NCBI GenBank assembly: GCA_045565995.1
Contig: JBJLEF010000005.1
Location: forward strand, 338,184 to 402,183
Direction of reading: 5' to 3'
Length of the DNA: 64,000 nt
Source: UBA721 sp002705165
GTDB taxonomy: Bacteria > Planctomycetota > Planctomycetia > Pirellulales > Pirellulaceae
The position numbers were made by a program, and so were the translations under genes. Below the pieces are notes generated by a model, which had not been told where the DNA came from, did no database searches, and saw only the letters and a program-made list of their open reading frames with translations. Of the stretch, positions 37,093 to 45,836 are shown in pieces; the stretch's first letter is position 1; each line of letters starts with the position of its first letter.

Positions 37093-38580
37093 ATGAAAAC
37101 AGTTCCAGTCGTAGTGCTCGTAAGCCTGTCGGTAATTCTTACCGCTTTTACAACACTACAGTTTTCAACCCCTTCAAAAATGCACAAGTCAGCTAATGAA
37201 ATTGTGCAACAAGAGCTAGACTCACAATTTGGGAATCTAGTGCATTTTGAATTGGATGACCAATCTAATCAAATCCTTGGCGTCTATATTGACGCTCAAT
37301 GCCTTGATTCTCGTAGCACGTTTGACACGCTTGCGAAAATAAAAAATCTTCGCGTTCTTTCTATCCGCCATGGTCAATTTCGAGATACTGATTTAGAGCC
37401 CTTATCCAGTCTGTCAAAACTAACCTCCGTCGAGCTTCAGTCTCTTCATTTCACTGGTTCCGGATTAAAATACTTAACCGGCTCGAAGGGAATAACCAGC
37501 CTCAAATTAAACAATAATCCTGTCTGGGCGGCGGAAGAATCCAAAAGGCTACAGGAGTTACCTCTGTTGGAAGAAATTCATTTAGCCTGCACTGCAACCA
37601 CGGACGAATCTATCAAGGCATTCACAAGACACCAGGCCCTACATACCCTTGTCTTAGACAATACCCATGTTACCTTTGCGGGATTAAAAGCCCTTTCACA
37701 AAACAGTAATCTACGACACCTCAGTCTACGCAACTGCCTTCTTGGCAGCCTGCACCGTGATGCGCTGTCACAACTCACGACGGAACTACCCTTTTCACTC
37801 AACTTGGCAGATTCAGATGTCACAGACGAAGCTCTAACCGATATTAAAAGCCTAAACGTTGTTCACCTAAATCTAAGTGGCACACAGATAAGCGATCAAG
37901 GACTGACTTATCTCTCCGGCCATGAATACTGCCAGCTTCTAGACCTTAGCTACACGCAGTGCTCCAGCAATGGTCTGAAAAATGTGGTGACGTCCCTTCC
38001 ATTACAGTCATTAATCTTACGGGGGATCAAACTTAGCGAAGATACTTTGGAAGCATTGGGCCAATGCACACAATTGATGCTTCTCAATCTGGCTAACACA
38101 AACGTACAGGATCAATGGCTAGCCGCGCTTCGCAAGGTCGAAACGCTGGAGTACTTAATTCTCTATCAAACTGAGGTGACTGGGAAAACACTCAATCAAC
38201 TAACCAATCTTTCATATTTGGACCTCTCATTTTGCCCTGTTGACTCGAGAGCTATTGAACAATTGAATTTGCTAACAGATCTGGCCAGTCTCCAACTAAT
38301 GGGAATCAAGCTCTCTCACGAAGCAGTGAAACACTTTGCCTCAACGAATGTCACTCACCTCAACCTATCCAATTCTTCCCTTACGAATCGTGATCTGCGA
38401 ACGCTTTCAAGCATGCCTGAGTTAAAGGAATTATTCGTACGCAATTGTGATATTAGCGTAAACGAATTTGAGAGGTTTCAATCTCGCAACACTGACTGCG
38501 TAATTTACTGGCAGGCATACGGGCGGGACAGCACTTATGCCAAACCGGAAGCAATGAAAGCCATGGTCAACAGGCCATAG
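37093..38580 (+). CDS. Exported leucine-rich repeat protein
   Basis: The 495-residue protein has a signal peptide or anchor (residues 4-24, VVVLVSLSVILTAFTTLQF). It then carries at least twelve leucine-rich repeats of the 23-24 residue bacterial type, with units such as LRVLSIRHGQFRDTDLEPL, LNLSGTQISDQGLTYLSG and LKELFVRNCDIS. Such repeats form a curved binding surface, but the partner is unknown. The gene stands alone with its own promoter region and is convergent with mutL, which ends 6 bases beyond its stop. Confidence 0.85.
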   Translation: MKTVPVVVLVSLSVILTAFTTLQFSTPSKMHKSANEIVQQELDSQFGNLVHFELDDQSNQILGVYIDAQCLDSRSTFDTLAKIKNLRVLSIRHGQFRDTDLEPLSSLSKLTSVELQSLHFTGSGLKYLTGSKGITSLKLNNNPVWAAEESKRLQELPLLEEIHLACTATTDESIKAFTRHQALHTLVLDNTHVTFAGLKALSQNSNLRHLSLRNCLLGSLHRDALSQLTTELPFSLNLADSDVTDEALTDIKSLNVVHLNLSGTQISDQGLTYLSGHEYCQLLDLSYTQCSSNGLKNVVTSLPLQSLILRGIKLSEDTLEALGQCTQLMLLNLANTNVQDQWLAALRKVETLEYLILYQTEVTGKTLNQLTNLSYLDLSFCPVDSRAIEQLNLLTDLASLQLMGIKLSHEAVKHFASTNVTHLNLSNSSLTNRDLRTLSSMPELKELFVRNCDISVNEFERFQSRNTDCVIYWQAYGRDSTYAKPEAMKAMVNRP

Positions 38581-38586
38581 CCCCAC

Positions 38587-40437
38587 TTAGATTCCTGTGC
38601 GTTGAAATCGTTTATCGAGTTCATCTCGGGAAAACACCAACGCCGACGGCCGACCGTGAGGACAATGATGCGAGTCCTGACAGAGATGCTGTGATTCAAG
38701 CAGCGATTTAATTTCTTCCGTGGTCAAAGAATCACCAGCTTTCACGGCCGCTTTACAGGACATCATCGAGAGCAGATCGTCGAGAACATCCCTTTTATCT
38801 GGTGACTCTTTACCGGACAACAAGACTTCCACCAGATGACGAATCATTTCTTCAATCTTAAGCCGACGAAGCATCGCTGGATAACTCGACACCAGCACGG
38901 TATCACCACCAAACGGTTCCACTTCAATCCCCAGCTTCTGCAGTTGCTGCTGATTCTCCAACACGGCCGCTGCCTCTGCCGGCGTCAAGGTAACCGGTTC
39001 CGGAACAAGCAGTCTTTGGGTCTCCAGGTTCCCTGCCATCACTTTGGTGCGAAAGTGTTCGTAGAGAATACGTTCATGTAAAGCATGTTGATCGATGACA
39101 ACCATACCACGCTCGTCTTCTGTCACCAGATACCGGTTCTGAATTTGAATACCAAGTGTAGTATGTGATGGCAAATCGGCTGCTGTCCGCGGATTACCGA
39201 ACGGATCATCGTCGAGACGGTCGTTCGAATCCGATGGAGCGTTCATTGCCAGCCCCGAAGCAAGTTGGTCAGGATCTAGAACCCGGCGAAAGCTGTCTGG
39301 CAGACCAGCACTGTTCTGACCAATCATCGCGGGGTCGGCTTGCGACGCTCCAAACTGAAATTCCATTTTCCGAGTTGCTTCAACGGGCTGCGATCGTGGC
39401 GCCGTCCCCGGATCATCGTGCTTTCCATGACGAACACGAGTTGTCAGATCAGTTGACAGGAACTTATTGCGAATTGCACTCAATAACTGACTATACAGCC
39501 GTCGTCCATCCTGAAAGCGAACCTCAAGCTTCGTCGGATGGACATTTACATCAACCATTTCTGGTGGCATTTCCATCTTCAGAAATACAATCGGGTATCG
39601 ACCGTGAAGTAACAAGCCGCGATAAGCTTCGCCCAATGCGTGCTGCAAACTACGATCCCGAATGTGCCGCTGGTTGAGGAATAGATACTGCATACGAGTG
39701 TTAGAACGGAAGAAAGAAGGATCGGCAACATATCCGGCAAGGGACACGTGGTCATCCTGGCTTTCGACCCAAATCAATCCCTCTGCCAGATCACGCCCAT
39801 GAAAATGAGCAATTCTGTCTTTCCAGCTATCGACTGCAGGCAAATCGTGTTTTATACGATCGTTATGCTTTAGGCTGAAATGAATCTGAGGATGCACGAT
39901 AGCAATCCGAGTAAACGCTTCCGTAATATGCCCCATTTCTGTCTGAGCGGTTTTCAGATATTTACGCCGCACGGGGGTGTTGAAAAAGAGATTGCGTACT
40001 TCGATCATAGTACCGATAGGGCAACCAATCGGCTCCGGAGGCTGACGCCTTCCACCATGAACCTCTAAGAGCATCCCGGCATCATTTTCAGCCGTCCGAC
40101 TACGAATCAACATATTACTGACTTCGGAGATAGAGGCCAGCGCCTCACCGCGAAATCCCAGTGACGAGACCGAAAATAAATCCTCGGCCGTCGCTATTTT
40201 ACTAGTGGCATGACTGTCCACAGCCATTTCGATCTGATCGGGTTCGATACCACTACCGTTATCAACGATGCGAATGAGAGTACTACCGCCGTCTTCCACA
40301 GTGACATCAATCCTTGTGGCTCCCGCGTCAACAGAATTCTCCACGAGTTCTTTTACGACACTAGCGGGGCGTTCAATAACTTCGCCAGCCGCAATCTTAT
40401 TAATGATGCTTGTGGATAATTGTGCAATCCGTGCCAT
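38587..40437 (-). CDS. mutL: DNA mismatch repair protein MutL
   Basis: MutL couples mismatch recognition by MutS to strand excision. The N-terminal GHKL ATPase shows EVIERPASVVKELVENSVDAG, IVDNGSGI and GFRGEALASI. The C-terminal part carries the endonuclease motif as DQHALHERILYE (near residue 445) and the zinc-site CPHGRP near 595, so this is the nicking form of MutL, as in bacteria without MutH. At 616 residues it is of normal length. No mutS is in the window. It is followed by the two-component pair after 39 bases on the same strand. Confidence 0.96.
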   Translation of the reverse strand: MARIAQLSTSIINKIAAGEVIERPASVVKELVENSVDAGATRIDVTVEDGGSTLIRIVDNGSGIEPDQIEMAVDSHATSKIATAEDLFSVSSLGFRGEALASISEVSNMLIRSRTAENDAGMLLEVHGGRRQPPEPIGCPIGTMIEVRNLFFNTPVRRKYLKTAQTEMGHITEAFTRIAIVHPQIHFSLKHNDRIKHDLPAVDSWKDRIAHFHGRDLAEGLIWVESQDDHVSLAGYVADPSFFRSNTRMQYLFLNQRHIRDRSLQHALGEAYRGLLLHGRYPIVFLKMEMPPEMVDVNVHPTKLEVRFQDGRRLYSQLLSAIRNKFLSTDLTTRVRHGKHDDPGTAPRSQPVEATRKMEFQFGASQADPAMIGQNSAGLPDSFRRVLDPDQLASGLAMNAPSDSNDRLDDDPFGNPRTAADLPSHTTLGIQIQNRYLVTEDERGMVVIDQHALHERILYEHFRTKVMAGNLETQRLLVPEPVTLTPAEAAAVLENQQQLQKLGIEVEPFGGDTVLVSSYPAMLRRLKIEEMIRHLVEVLLSGKESPDKRDVLDDLLSMMSCKAAVKAGDSLTTEEIKSLLESQHLCQDSHHCPHGRPSALVFSRDELDKRFQRTGI

Positions 40438-40476
40438 ACTAAGCCCCGTCCATTGGGAAGACTGTGTTAAAAAAAA

Positions 40477-41871
40477 TTACAGTTCGAACTCTTTCAGTTT
40501 ACGATAAACGGTACGAGCACCTACCCCTAGTATACGAGCTGCTTCCTCCCGATTGCCATTGGTCAGCACCAATGTTTGTTGATAAGCCCATTTTTCTATC
40601 TGTGCCATTGGCTGCCCGACCAAATCTACCGGCCCCAGTGAATTATTGGGAAGTTCATCACAATCGACTTCAAAGTCAGGTGGCAAATCGTCGACATCCA
40701 GTACCCCGTCCATATCAAGAACTACCATGCTCTCAACAATATTCCTAAGCTGGCGAATATTACCCGGCCAGTCGTAAGCATAAAACCGTCGCGTGACAGC
40801 GGGGGTCACCGCAGTAACATTTTTATTATGACGTTGATTGCATTGTTTCCGGAAGTGATCGACTAGTGGCACGATATCGTCCCGACGTTCACGCAATGCT
40901 GGCAATTCGATGGTTACTACTTTTAGCCGGTAATACAAATCGTTTCGGAAATCGTTCTTTTCTACTGCGTCTTCCAGAACCAGATTGGTCGCAGAAACCA
41001 CTCGGACATTAACGTCCATTGGTGAGTTGTCACCCACCCGAGTGATACGGTTTTCTTCCAGAACACGTAGGAGTTTGGTCTGCGTTGCCAAAGGCATATC
41101 CCCGATCTCATCCAAGAATATCGTCCCGCCATCTGCATATTCAAATGCTCCGATGCGATCTGAATGGGCATCTGTAAATGCCCCCTTCACATGGCCAAAC
41201 AATTCACTCTCCACCAGATTCTCTGCCACCGCTGCACAGTTAAGAGGGACAAGTCGTTTGCCTTTGCGTGGTGAATTCTGATGAATCGCCTGTGCAATCA
41301 ACTCTTTCCCCGTGCCACTTTCGCCCGTAATCAAAACCGTTGCATCAGTAGGTGCAATACGTTTCAAACGATCGATGACCGATTTCATTTTGTCACTAGA
41401 GTAGATAATACCGTCAAAGCCAAACTTCTCATCGAGGCGTTGCTGCAGTTCGACATTACAACGACGTAGGGCCACCGCTTCAACGGCCCGGGCGGTAATC
41501 GCACGAAGACGTTTAGGAGTGATCGGTTTTTCCAAGAAGTTATAAGCGCCCAATTGCATGGCCTCAACGGCCAGAGGTACCGTCGCGTGACCTGTGACCA
41601 TGATCACTTCAGCATGAGGAAGTAACTCAGAAGCATTCTCGAGAATGCCCATGCCGTCTACATCATTCATCATCAAGTCTGTGATAACAACATCATATTG
41701 ATTCTGTTGAATCATCTTCAGGCCTTCAGGGCCTGAAATTGCGATGCTTATGTCATAACCGACAGACTCCAAGCTTTCCACCATCGCGGTCGCCAGAGGC
41801 GGATCGTTATCCACCACCAAGACACGGATGTCACCAGGAGCTAATTCCGGGCTGTCCTTTATTTCAGTCAA
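40477..41871 (-). CDS. Sigma54-dependent response regulator (NtrC type)
   Basis: The 464-residue protein has a receiver domain (residues 13-125, phospho-acceptor Asp near 62 in VVITDLMMND), an AAA+ activator domain (GESGTGKELIA, GAFTDA which is the common variant of GAFTGA, DEIGDMPLATQTKLLRVLEE, shown in part DEIGDMPLATQTKLL) and a Fis-type helix-turn-helix at the end (NREEAARILGVGARTVYRKL). It activates sigma54 promoters when phosphorylated. The start is a TTG at 41871, since no ATG precedes the receiver. It is translated with the histidine kinase gene 40 bases upstream. Confidence 0.94.
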   Translation of the reverse strand: MTEIKDSPELAPGDIRVLVVDNDPPLATAMVESLESVGYDISIAISGPEGLKMIQQNQYDVVITDLMMNDVDGMGILENASELLPHAEVIMVTGHATVPLAVEAMQLGAYNFLEKPITPKRLRAITARAVEAVALRRCNVELQQRLDEKFGFDGIIYSSDKMKSVIDRLKRIAPTDATVLITGESGTGKELIAQAIHQNSPRKGKRLVPLNCAAVAENLVESELFGHVKGAFTDAHSDRIGAFEYADGGTIFLDEIGDMPLATQTKLLRVLEENRITRVGDNSPMDVNVRVVSATNLVLEDAVEKNDFRNDLYYRLKVVTIELPALRERRDDIVPLVDHFRKQCNQRHNKNVTAVTPAVTRRFYAYDWPGNIRQLRNIVESMVVLDMDGVLDVDDLPPDFEVDCDELPNNSLGPVDLVGQPMAQIEKWAYQQTLVLTNGNREEAARILGVGARTVYRKLKEFEL

Positions 41872-41911
41872 TGTTGGGTACCTTCATTTCTTACTTTGGA
41901 TCCCGATTACA

Positions 41912-42646
41912 TCAGTCAAGTCGAGCCGGCGTCGGGAACTCCAGGGTAAATTTAGTTCCCTGCTCTTCCTGACTTTGCACATCAATTCGACCGCCATGTG
42001 CTTGCACCACTTTACGAGCCATTGGCAGGCCCAGACCTGAACCGGCAGGCTTGGTCGTGTAAAATGCATTGAACATATTTAATGCCGTATTGTCACTCAT
42101 ACCACACCCAGTATCGATTAAATCCATCGCAATACCAACAGGAGTCACACGCGTGATAGCGGTCAGTTCCCCGCCATCCTGCATCGACTCTAACGCATTT
42201 TTGACTAAGTTAGCCAATGCTCCCTGCAGTGTTTCCTGGTCCAACTGCATGGCCGGCAATTCAGGGTCCAGATAACGATTCATCTGAACGCTCTGAGTTT
42301 GTGCCTGCGCCTCGTACATATCCAAAACGGAGATAATTTGCCGATTCAACGACCCAATCTCAAGCTCTAGATCTCGCAAACGAGCAAACTTCATAAAGTC
42401 GTTAAGAAGTTTTTCCAAACGTTGACATTGGGAGTGTACGGTTTGGAGCTTTGTCCAAACCCGACGCTCACGTGGCGTTTCACTCTCCTCTAAGTCTTCT
42501 TCCACTAATTCCATGTTCATACGAATTACCGAAAGCGGATTCTTAATTTCGTGTGCCAAAGATCCAGCGATTTGCGCAAGCTCGGCGTATTGCTTTTCCA
42601 GCAACTGGGCCCTTTGCTGCCAACGCTCTACTTCGCGATCCACCAT
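41912..42646 (-). CDS. Soluble sensor histidine kinase without input domain
   Basis: The 244-residue kinase has only a short coiled lead-in (residues 1-28) before the H box, with His31 in LAHEIKNPLSVIRM. Further boxes are present: N box NLVKNALES, G1 DTGCGMSDNTAL, G2 GSGLGLPMARKV. There is no membrane span, PAS or other sensing domain, so the signal must arrive from another protein or through the coiled N-terminus. It is encoded just upstream of the sigma54 regulator that it most likely phosphorylates. Confidence 0.92.
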   Translation of the reverse strand: MVDREVERWQQRAQLLEKQYAELAQIAGSLAHEIKNPLSVIRMNMELVEEDLEESETPRERRVWTKLQTVHSQCQRLEKLLNDFMKFARLRDLELEIGSLNRQIISVLDMYEAQAQTQSVQMNRYLDPELPAMQLDQETLQGALANLVKNALESMQDGGELTAITRVTPVGIAMDLIDTGCGMSDNTALNMFNAFYTTKPAGSGLGLPMARKVVQAHGGRIDVQSQEEQGTKFTLEFPTPARLD

Positions 42647-42778
42647 AGTTTGAATCTATTATCCTCCAGGGAAAACCTCCCACGCCTTCCAAGGCAAATT
42701 ATCCTGAGCCTTTATTTTAGTCTGAGTGTGCAAATTGGTAGAGTGTTTTTGTCACTCTCATTTCCCCGAGCCCACAAT

Positions 42779-42817
42779 AAAACAGCCGGTCGGCCTGAGT
42801 TCCAGGACAACCGGCTG
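42779..42817 (-). terminator. Terminator of the rpsO-pnp operon
   Basis: CAGCCGGT (42783-42790) and ACCGGCTG (42810-42817) form an 8-bp stem. On the minus strand it ends in TTTT (42782-42779) and lies 37 bases after the pnp stop codon. Confidence 0.75.
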
Positions 42818-42854
42818 ATCATTGATTAAACTTCAAACACCAATGTTTGAATGC

Positions 42855-45056
42855 TTAGTCTCGGCGACGACGTCCACCACCGCGACGGTCGCCATCACGA
42901 CGAGGGCGACGTTCTCGTCGCTCTCCGCCATTTTCAGACCGTTCCTGTGGTTCCCAATCATCCTCTTGCCCAAGTTCCTCCAAAGCAGCCTTACGACTAA
43001 GCTTCACTCGGTCGTGATCATCCACTCCAATACATTTCACTTTAACGACATCTCCCTCATTCACTGCGGCTGAGATATCAGAAATGTAGTGTTCCGACAA
43101 TTCACTGATGTGACACAATCCGTCACGACCTGGAAGGACTTCTACAAAGATACCGAAATCCTTAATACTGCTGATGGAACCTTCGTAGATCTTTCCAACC
43201 TGAACAGTAGCTGTGTAAGACTCCACTAAGGCCCGTGCTTCTTCAGCCCATTCAGCGTTAGTAGATGCAATCGTGACAACACCATCATCATCGACTTCAA
43301 CAACAGTCCCTGTTGATTCCTGAATATGGCGAATATTTTTTCCACCAGGACCAATCAGAGCACCGATCTTATCCGAAGCGATATTGACACGGATCAAGCG
43401 AGGAGCATACTGCGAAGTCTCGGCACGTGGACGATCGATTTCCCGGATCATTTCTCGCATGATATTAAGACGAGCTTCCTTAGCCTGAACCAAGGAATCA
43501 CGAATCACTTGCTCACTAACACCATTGATCTTCAGGTCGAGCTGAATACCAGTGATACCCTTTTGCGTACCCGCGACTTTAAAGTCCATATCACCAAAGT
43601 GGTCTTCCGCACCCTGAATATCTGTCAACAGGATATTCTGGTCGCCTTCCTGCACCAACCCAATCGAAATACCAGCAACCGGGTTCTTAATTGGTACACC
43701 AGCAGCCATCAAACCAAGGGTAGCTCCACAAACAGATGCCTGTGAAGAAGAACCATTGGATTCGGTGATATCCGAGATAATACGGATGGTGTATGGGAAA
43801 TCTTCCGGATCAGGTAGCACAGCTTTCACACTTCGTTCAGCCAGCATACCATGACCAATTTCACGACGACCAGGCCCACGATTAGGCTTGGCTTCACCAA
43901 CGCTATAACCTGGGAAGTTGTAGTCCAACATAAACTTCTTGGAATAAGTATCAGTGATTCCATCAACTCGTTGCTCATCCTTGCTTGTACCAAGAGTCAC
44001 CGTTATCAAAGCCTGAGTTTCACCTCGCTGGAAGACCGCTGAACCATGAACACGTGGCAGAACATCAACATGGCACTCGATGTTACGCAGTTCATCCGGC
44101 TTACGACCATCGGGACGTGTACCTTCGACGATTAATTTGCGAATCACATGTGATTCAAGCTTGTAGAGGGCAGCCTTCAGAGCTTTCGGACAAATAGCTC
44201 CTTCAGCTTCCGGATCAGGAATCATTTCTTCCTTAATCGTCGCCTTCACTACATTCACGGCTTCAGCTCGATTTTGCTTGCCGTCAGTCAACTGAGCTGC
44301 TCGGAATTGCTCCGAATACTTTTCGATCAACTGGGCGCCAATTCCATCGTCTTCAGGAGCAATGAATTCCTGCTTCTGGACATCACATTTTCCGTGTAGT
44401 TCGTTCTGCAGTTCACAGACCAACTTAATGCCTTCGTGAGCGTAAAGAATGGCTTCCACCATTTCATCTTCAGGCATTTCACGAGCAAATCCTTCAATCA
44501 TCAAGATTTCTTCGAGGCTTCCGGAAACGATCATATCCAGATCGCTCTCTTCCAAGTCCTCCACAGTTGGGAATGTAACCAACTGACCATCGATCCGCCC
44601 AACTCGAACCGATGCAATCGGCCCGTCAAACGGCAATGGCGAGATATGAAGGGCTGCTGCGATACCATTCATGGCAATTACATCACCATCGTTCAGAGCA
44701 TCACTGGCAACCACCGTCGACTGACACATCACTTCGTCGTTAAACCCCTTAGGGAACAACGGACGAATCGGACGGTCTGTCAGACGTGAGGTTAATGTGT
44801 CTTTGGTCGAAGGGCGTCCCTCTCGTTTCAAAAATCCACCAGGGAATTTCCCGGCAGCAGCAAAGCGTTCCCGATAATCACACATTAGTGGGAAAAAATC
44901 GATTCCTTCTCGAGGGGCACCTGATGTTACCGCATTTAAAACAACGGTATCACCATACTGAGCAATAACACATGCTCCAGCCTGCTTCGCAATAAAGCCA
45001 GTTTCCAATGAAAACGTCTGGCCTCCAATTTCTCTTTCTACTCGTACCTTTTCCAT
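42855..45056 (-). CDS. pnp: Polyribonucleotide nucleotidyltransferase
   Basis: PNPase degrades RNA 3' to 5' by phosphorolysis. The 733-residue protein contains both RNase PH domains (FLKREGRPSTKDTLTSRLTD, shown in part GRPSTKDTLTSRLTDRPIRP; and RGETQALITVTLGTSKDEQ), a KH domain (KIGALIGPGGKNIRHIQEST), and an S1 domain (GKIYEGSISSIKDFGIFVEV). It ends with a basic, Arg/Gly/Asp-rich tail of about 30 residues (RRPRRDGDRRGGGRRRRD) that is not part of the standard family and may bind RNA. It follows rpsO, the usual arrangement. Confidence 0.97.
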   Translation of the reverse strand: MEKVRVEREIGGQTFSLETGFIAKQAGACVIAQYGDTVVLNAVTSGAPREGIDFFPLMCDYRERFAAAGKFPGGFLKREGRPSTKDTLTSRLTDRPIRPLFPKGFNDEVMCQSTVVASDALNDGDVIAMNGIAAALHISPLPFDGPIASVRVGRIDGQLVTFPTVEDLEESDLDMIVSGSLEEILMIEGFAREMPEDEMVEAILYAHEGIKLVCELQNELHGKCDVQKQEFIAPEDDGIGAQLIEKYSEQFRAAQLTDGKQNRAEAVNVVKATIKEEMIPDPEAEGAICPKALKAALYKLESHVIRKLIVEGTRPDGRKPDELRNIECHVDVLPRVHGSAVFQRGETQALITVTLGTSKDEQRVDGITDTYSKKFMLDYNFPGYSVGEAKPNRGPGRREIGHGMLAERSVKAVLPDPEDFPYTIRIISDITESNGSSSQASVCGATLGLMAAGVPIKNPVAGISIGLVQEGDQNILLTDIQGAEDHFGDMDFKVAGTQKGITGIQLDLKINGVSEQVIRDSLVQAKEARLNIMREMIREIDRPRAETSQYAPRLIRVNIASDKIGALIGPGGKNIRHIQESTGTVVEVDDDGVVTIASTNAEWAEEARALVESYTATVQVGKIYEGSISSIKDFGIFVEVLPGRDGLCHISELSEHYISDISAAVNEGDVVKVKCIGVDDHDRVKLSRKAALEELGQEDDWEPQERSENGGERRERRPRRDGDRRGGGRRRRD

Positions 45057-45179
45057 TCGTACAATTCTTTCTCTTACCTACAAAAACCGACAAACCTCTA
45101 AAAAATCGAGGCAATAACTTACTTACTTCATTCCAAAATTTAGGCCCGCCAGATCGGCTTTACTTTCTTCACCTCTGCT

Positions 45180-45291
45180 GTTGTCGTAGGTATGACAACC
45201 AGGGGGTTCCAAATCGAAGACGATACCAGCTGGGTTGGGAGCTTTGCGCTCCCTTTAGTATGATTGTCCCCGATAAGAACCAAGGACAATC
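45180..45291 (-). promoter_or_regulatory. Folded rpsO-pnp intergenic leader
   Basis: The 261-base space between rpsO and pnp contains three perfect hairpins: GTTGTC/GACAAC (45180-45199), GGGAGC/GCTCCC (45237-45253) and GATTGTCC/GGACAATC (45262-45291). None has a T run. In E. coli the pnp leader is a hairpin cut by RNase III and used by PNPase to control itself. Similar control is possible here but unproven. Confidence 0.45.
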
Positions 45292-45317
45292 CAATGCGGC
45301 CTGCAGACCTCCGAATC

Positions 45318-45587
45318 TTACTTTCGGATACCTAACTTGCCGATAATATCCAAATATCGCTGAGGATCAATTTTTCTTAGATAGTCCAACAACCGACGTC
45401 GACGACTAACAAGCGCCAACAAACCACGGCGACATGCATAGTCTTTCTTGTGTGAACGCATATGCTCAGTGAGGTTATTGATGCGAGTGGTTAAGATTGC
45501 AATCTGAACTTCTGGTGACCCAGTATCGTTATCTGCCTTCTTAAATTCGCCGATTAATTCCTGCTTGTGCGTTTTAGTAATTGTCAT
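45318..45587 (-). CDS. rpsO: Ribosomal protein S15
   Basis: S15 is an early-binding protein of the small subunit that contacts 16S rRNA and the large subunit. The 89-residue product has the family sequence GSPEVQIAILTTRINNLTEH, SHKKDYACRRGLLALVSRRR and LLDYLRK. Standard length. It leads the rpsO-pnp operon; the ATG is at 45587. Confidence 0.97.
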   Translation of the reverse strand: MTITKTHKQELIGEFKKADNDTGSPEVQIAILTTRINNLTEHMRSHKKDYACRRGLLALVSRRRRLLDYLRKIDPQRYLDIIGKLGIRK

Positions 45588-45836
45588 CGTTGTAACTATT
45601 CTTCCTGCCGATACGGATATCCAACCGCTGAACTCCTATCGGTCAAATGTTTCCAACCGAACTGCCCTCTATTAGGAACACCCCAGTCAGAAAAACCAAT
45701 ACTCAGCCCGTAAACTACTACGGAACATCTTTAATCCATTAAATCTACCACTAACAAGGGGAGATGCAAGTGGTTATAAGCACCTCTAATACAGGAAAGC
45801 GGGTTATAAATCGCGCCTGAATCGCTGTAAAACAAG

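Noticed and set aside
42740..42758. AGAGTG/CACTCT hairpin as a second terminator between pnp and the kinase gene
   Set aside because: It has no T run on the relevant strand; the stem at 42783-42817 with TTTT is the better candidate.
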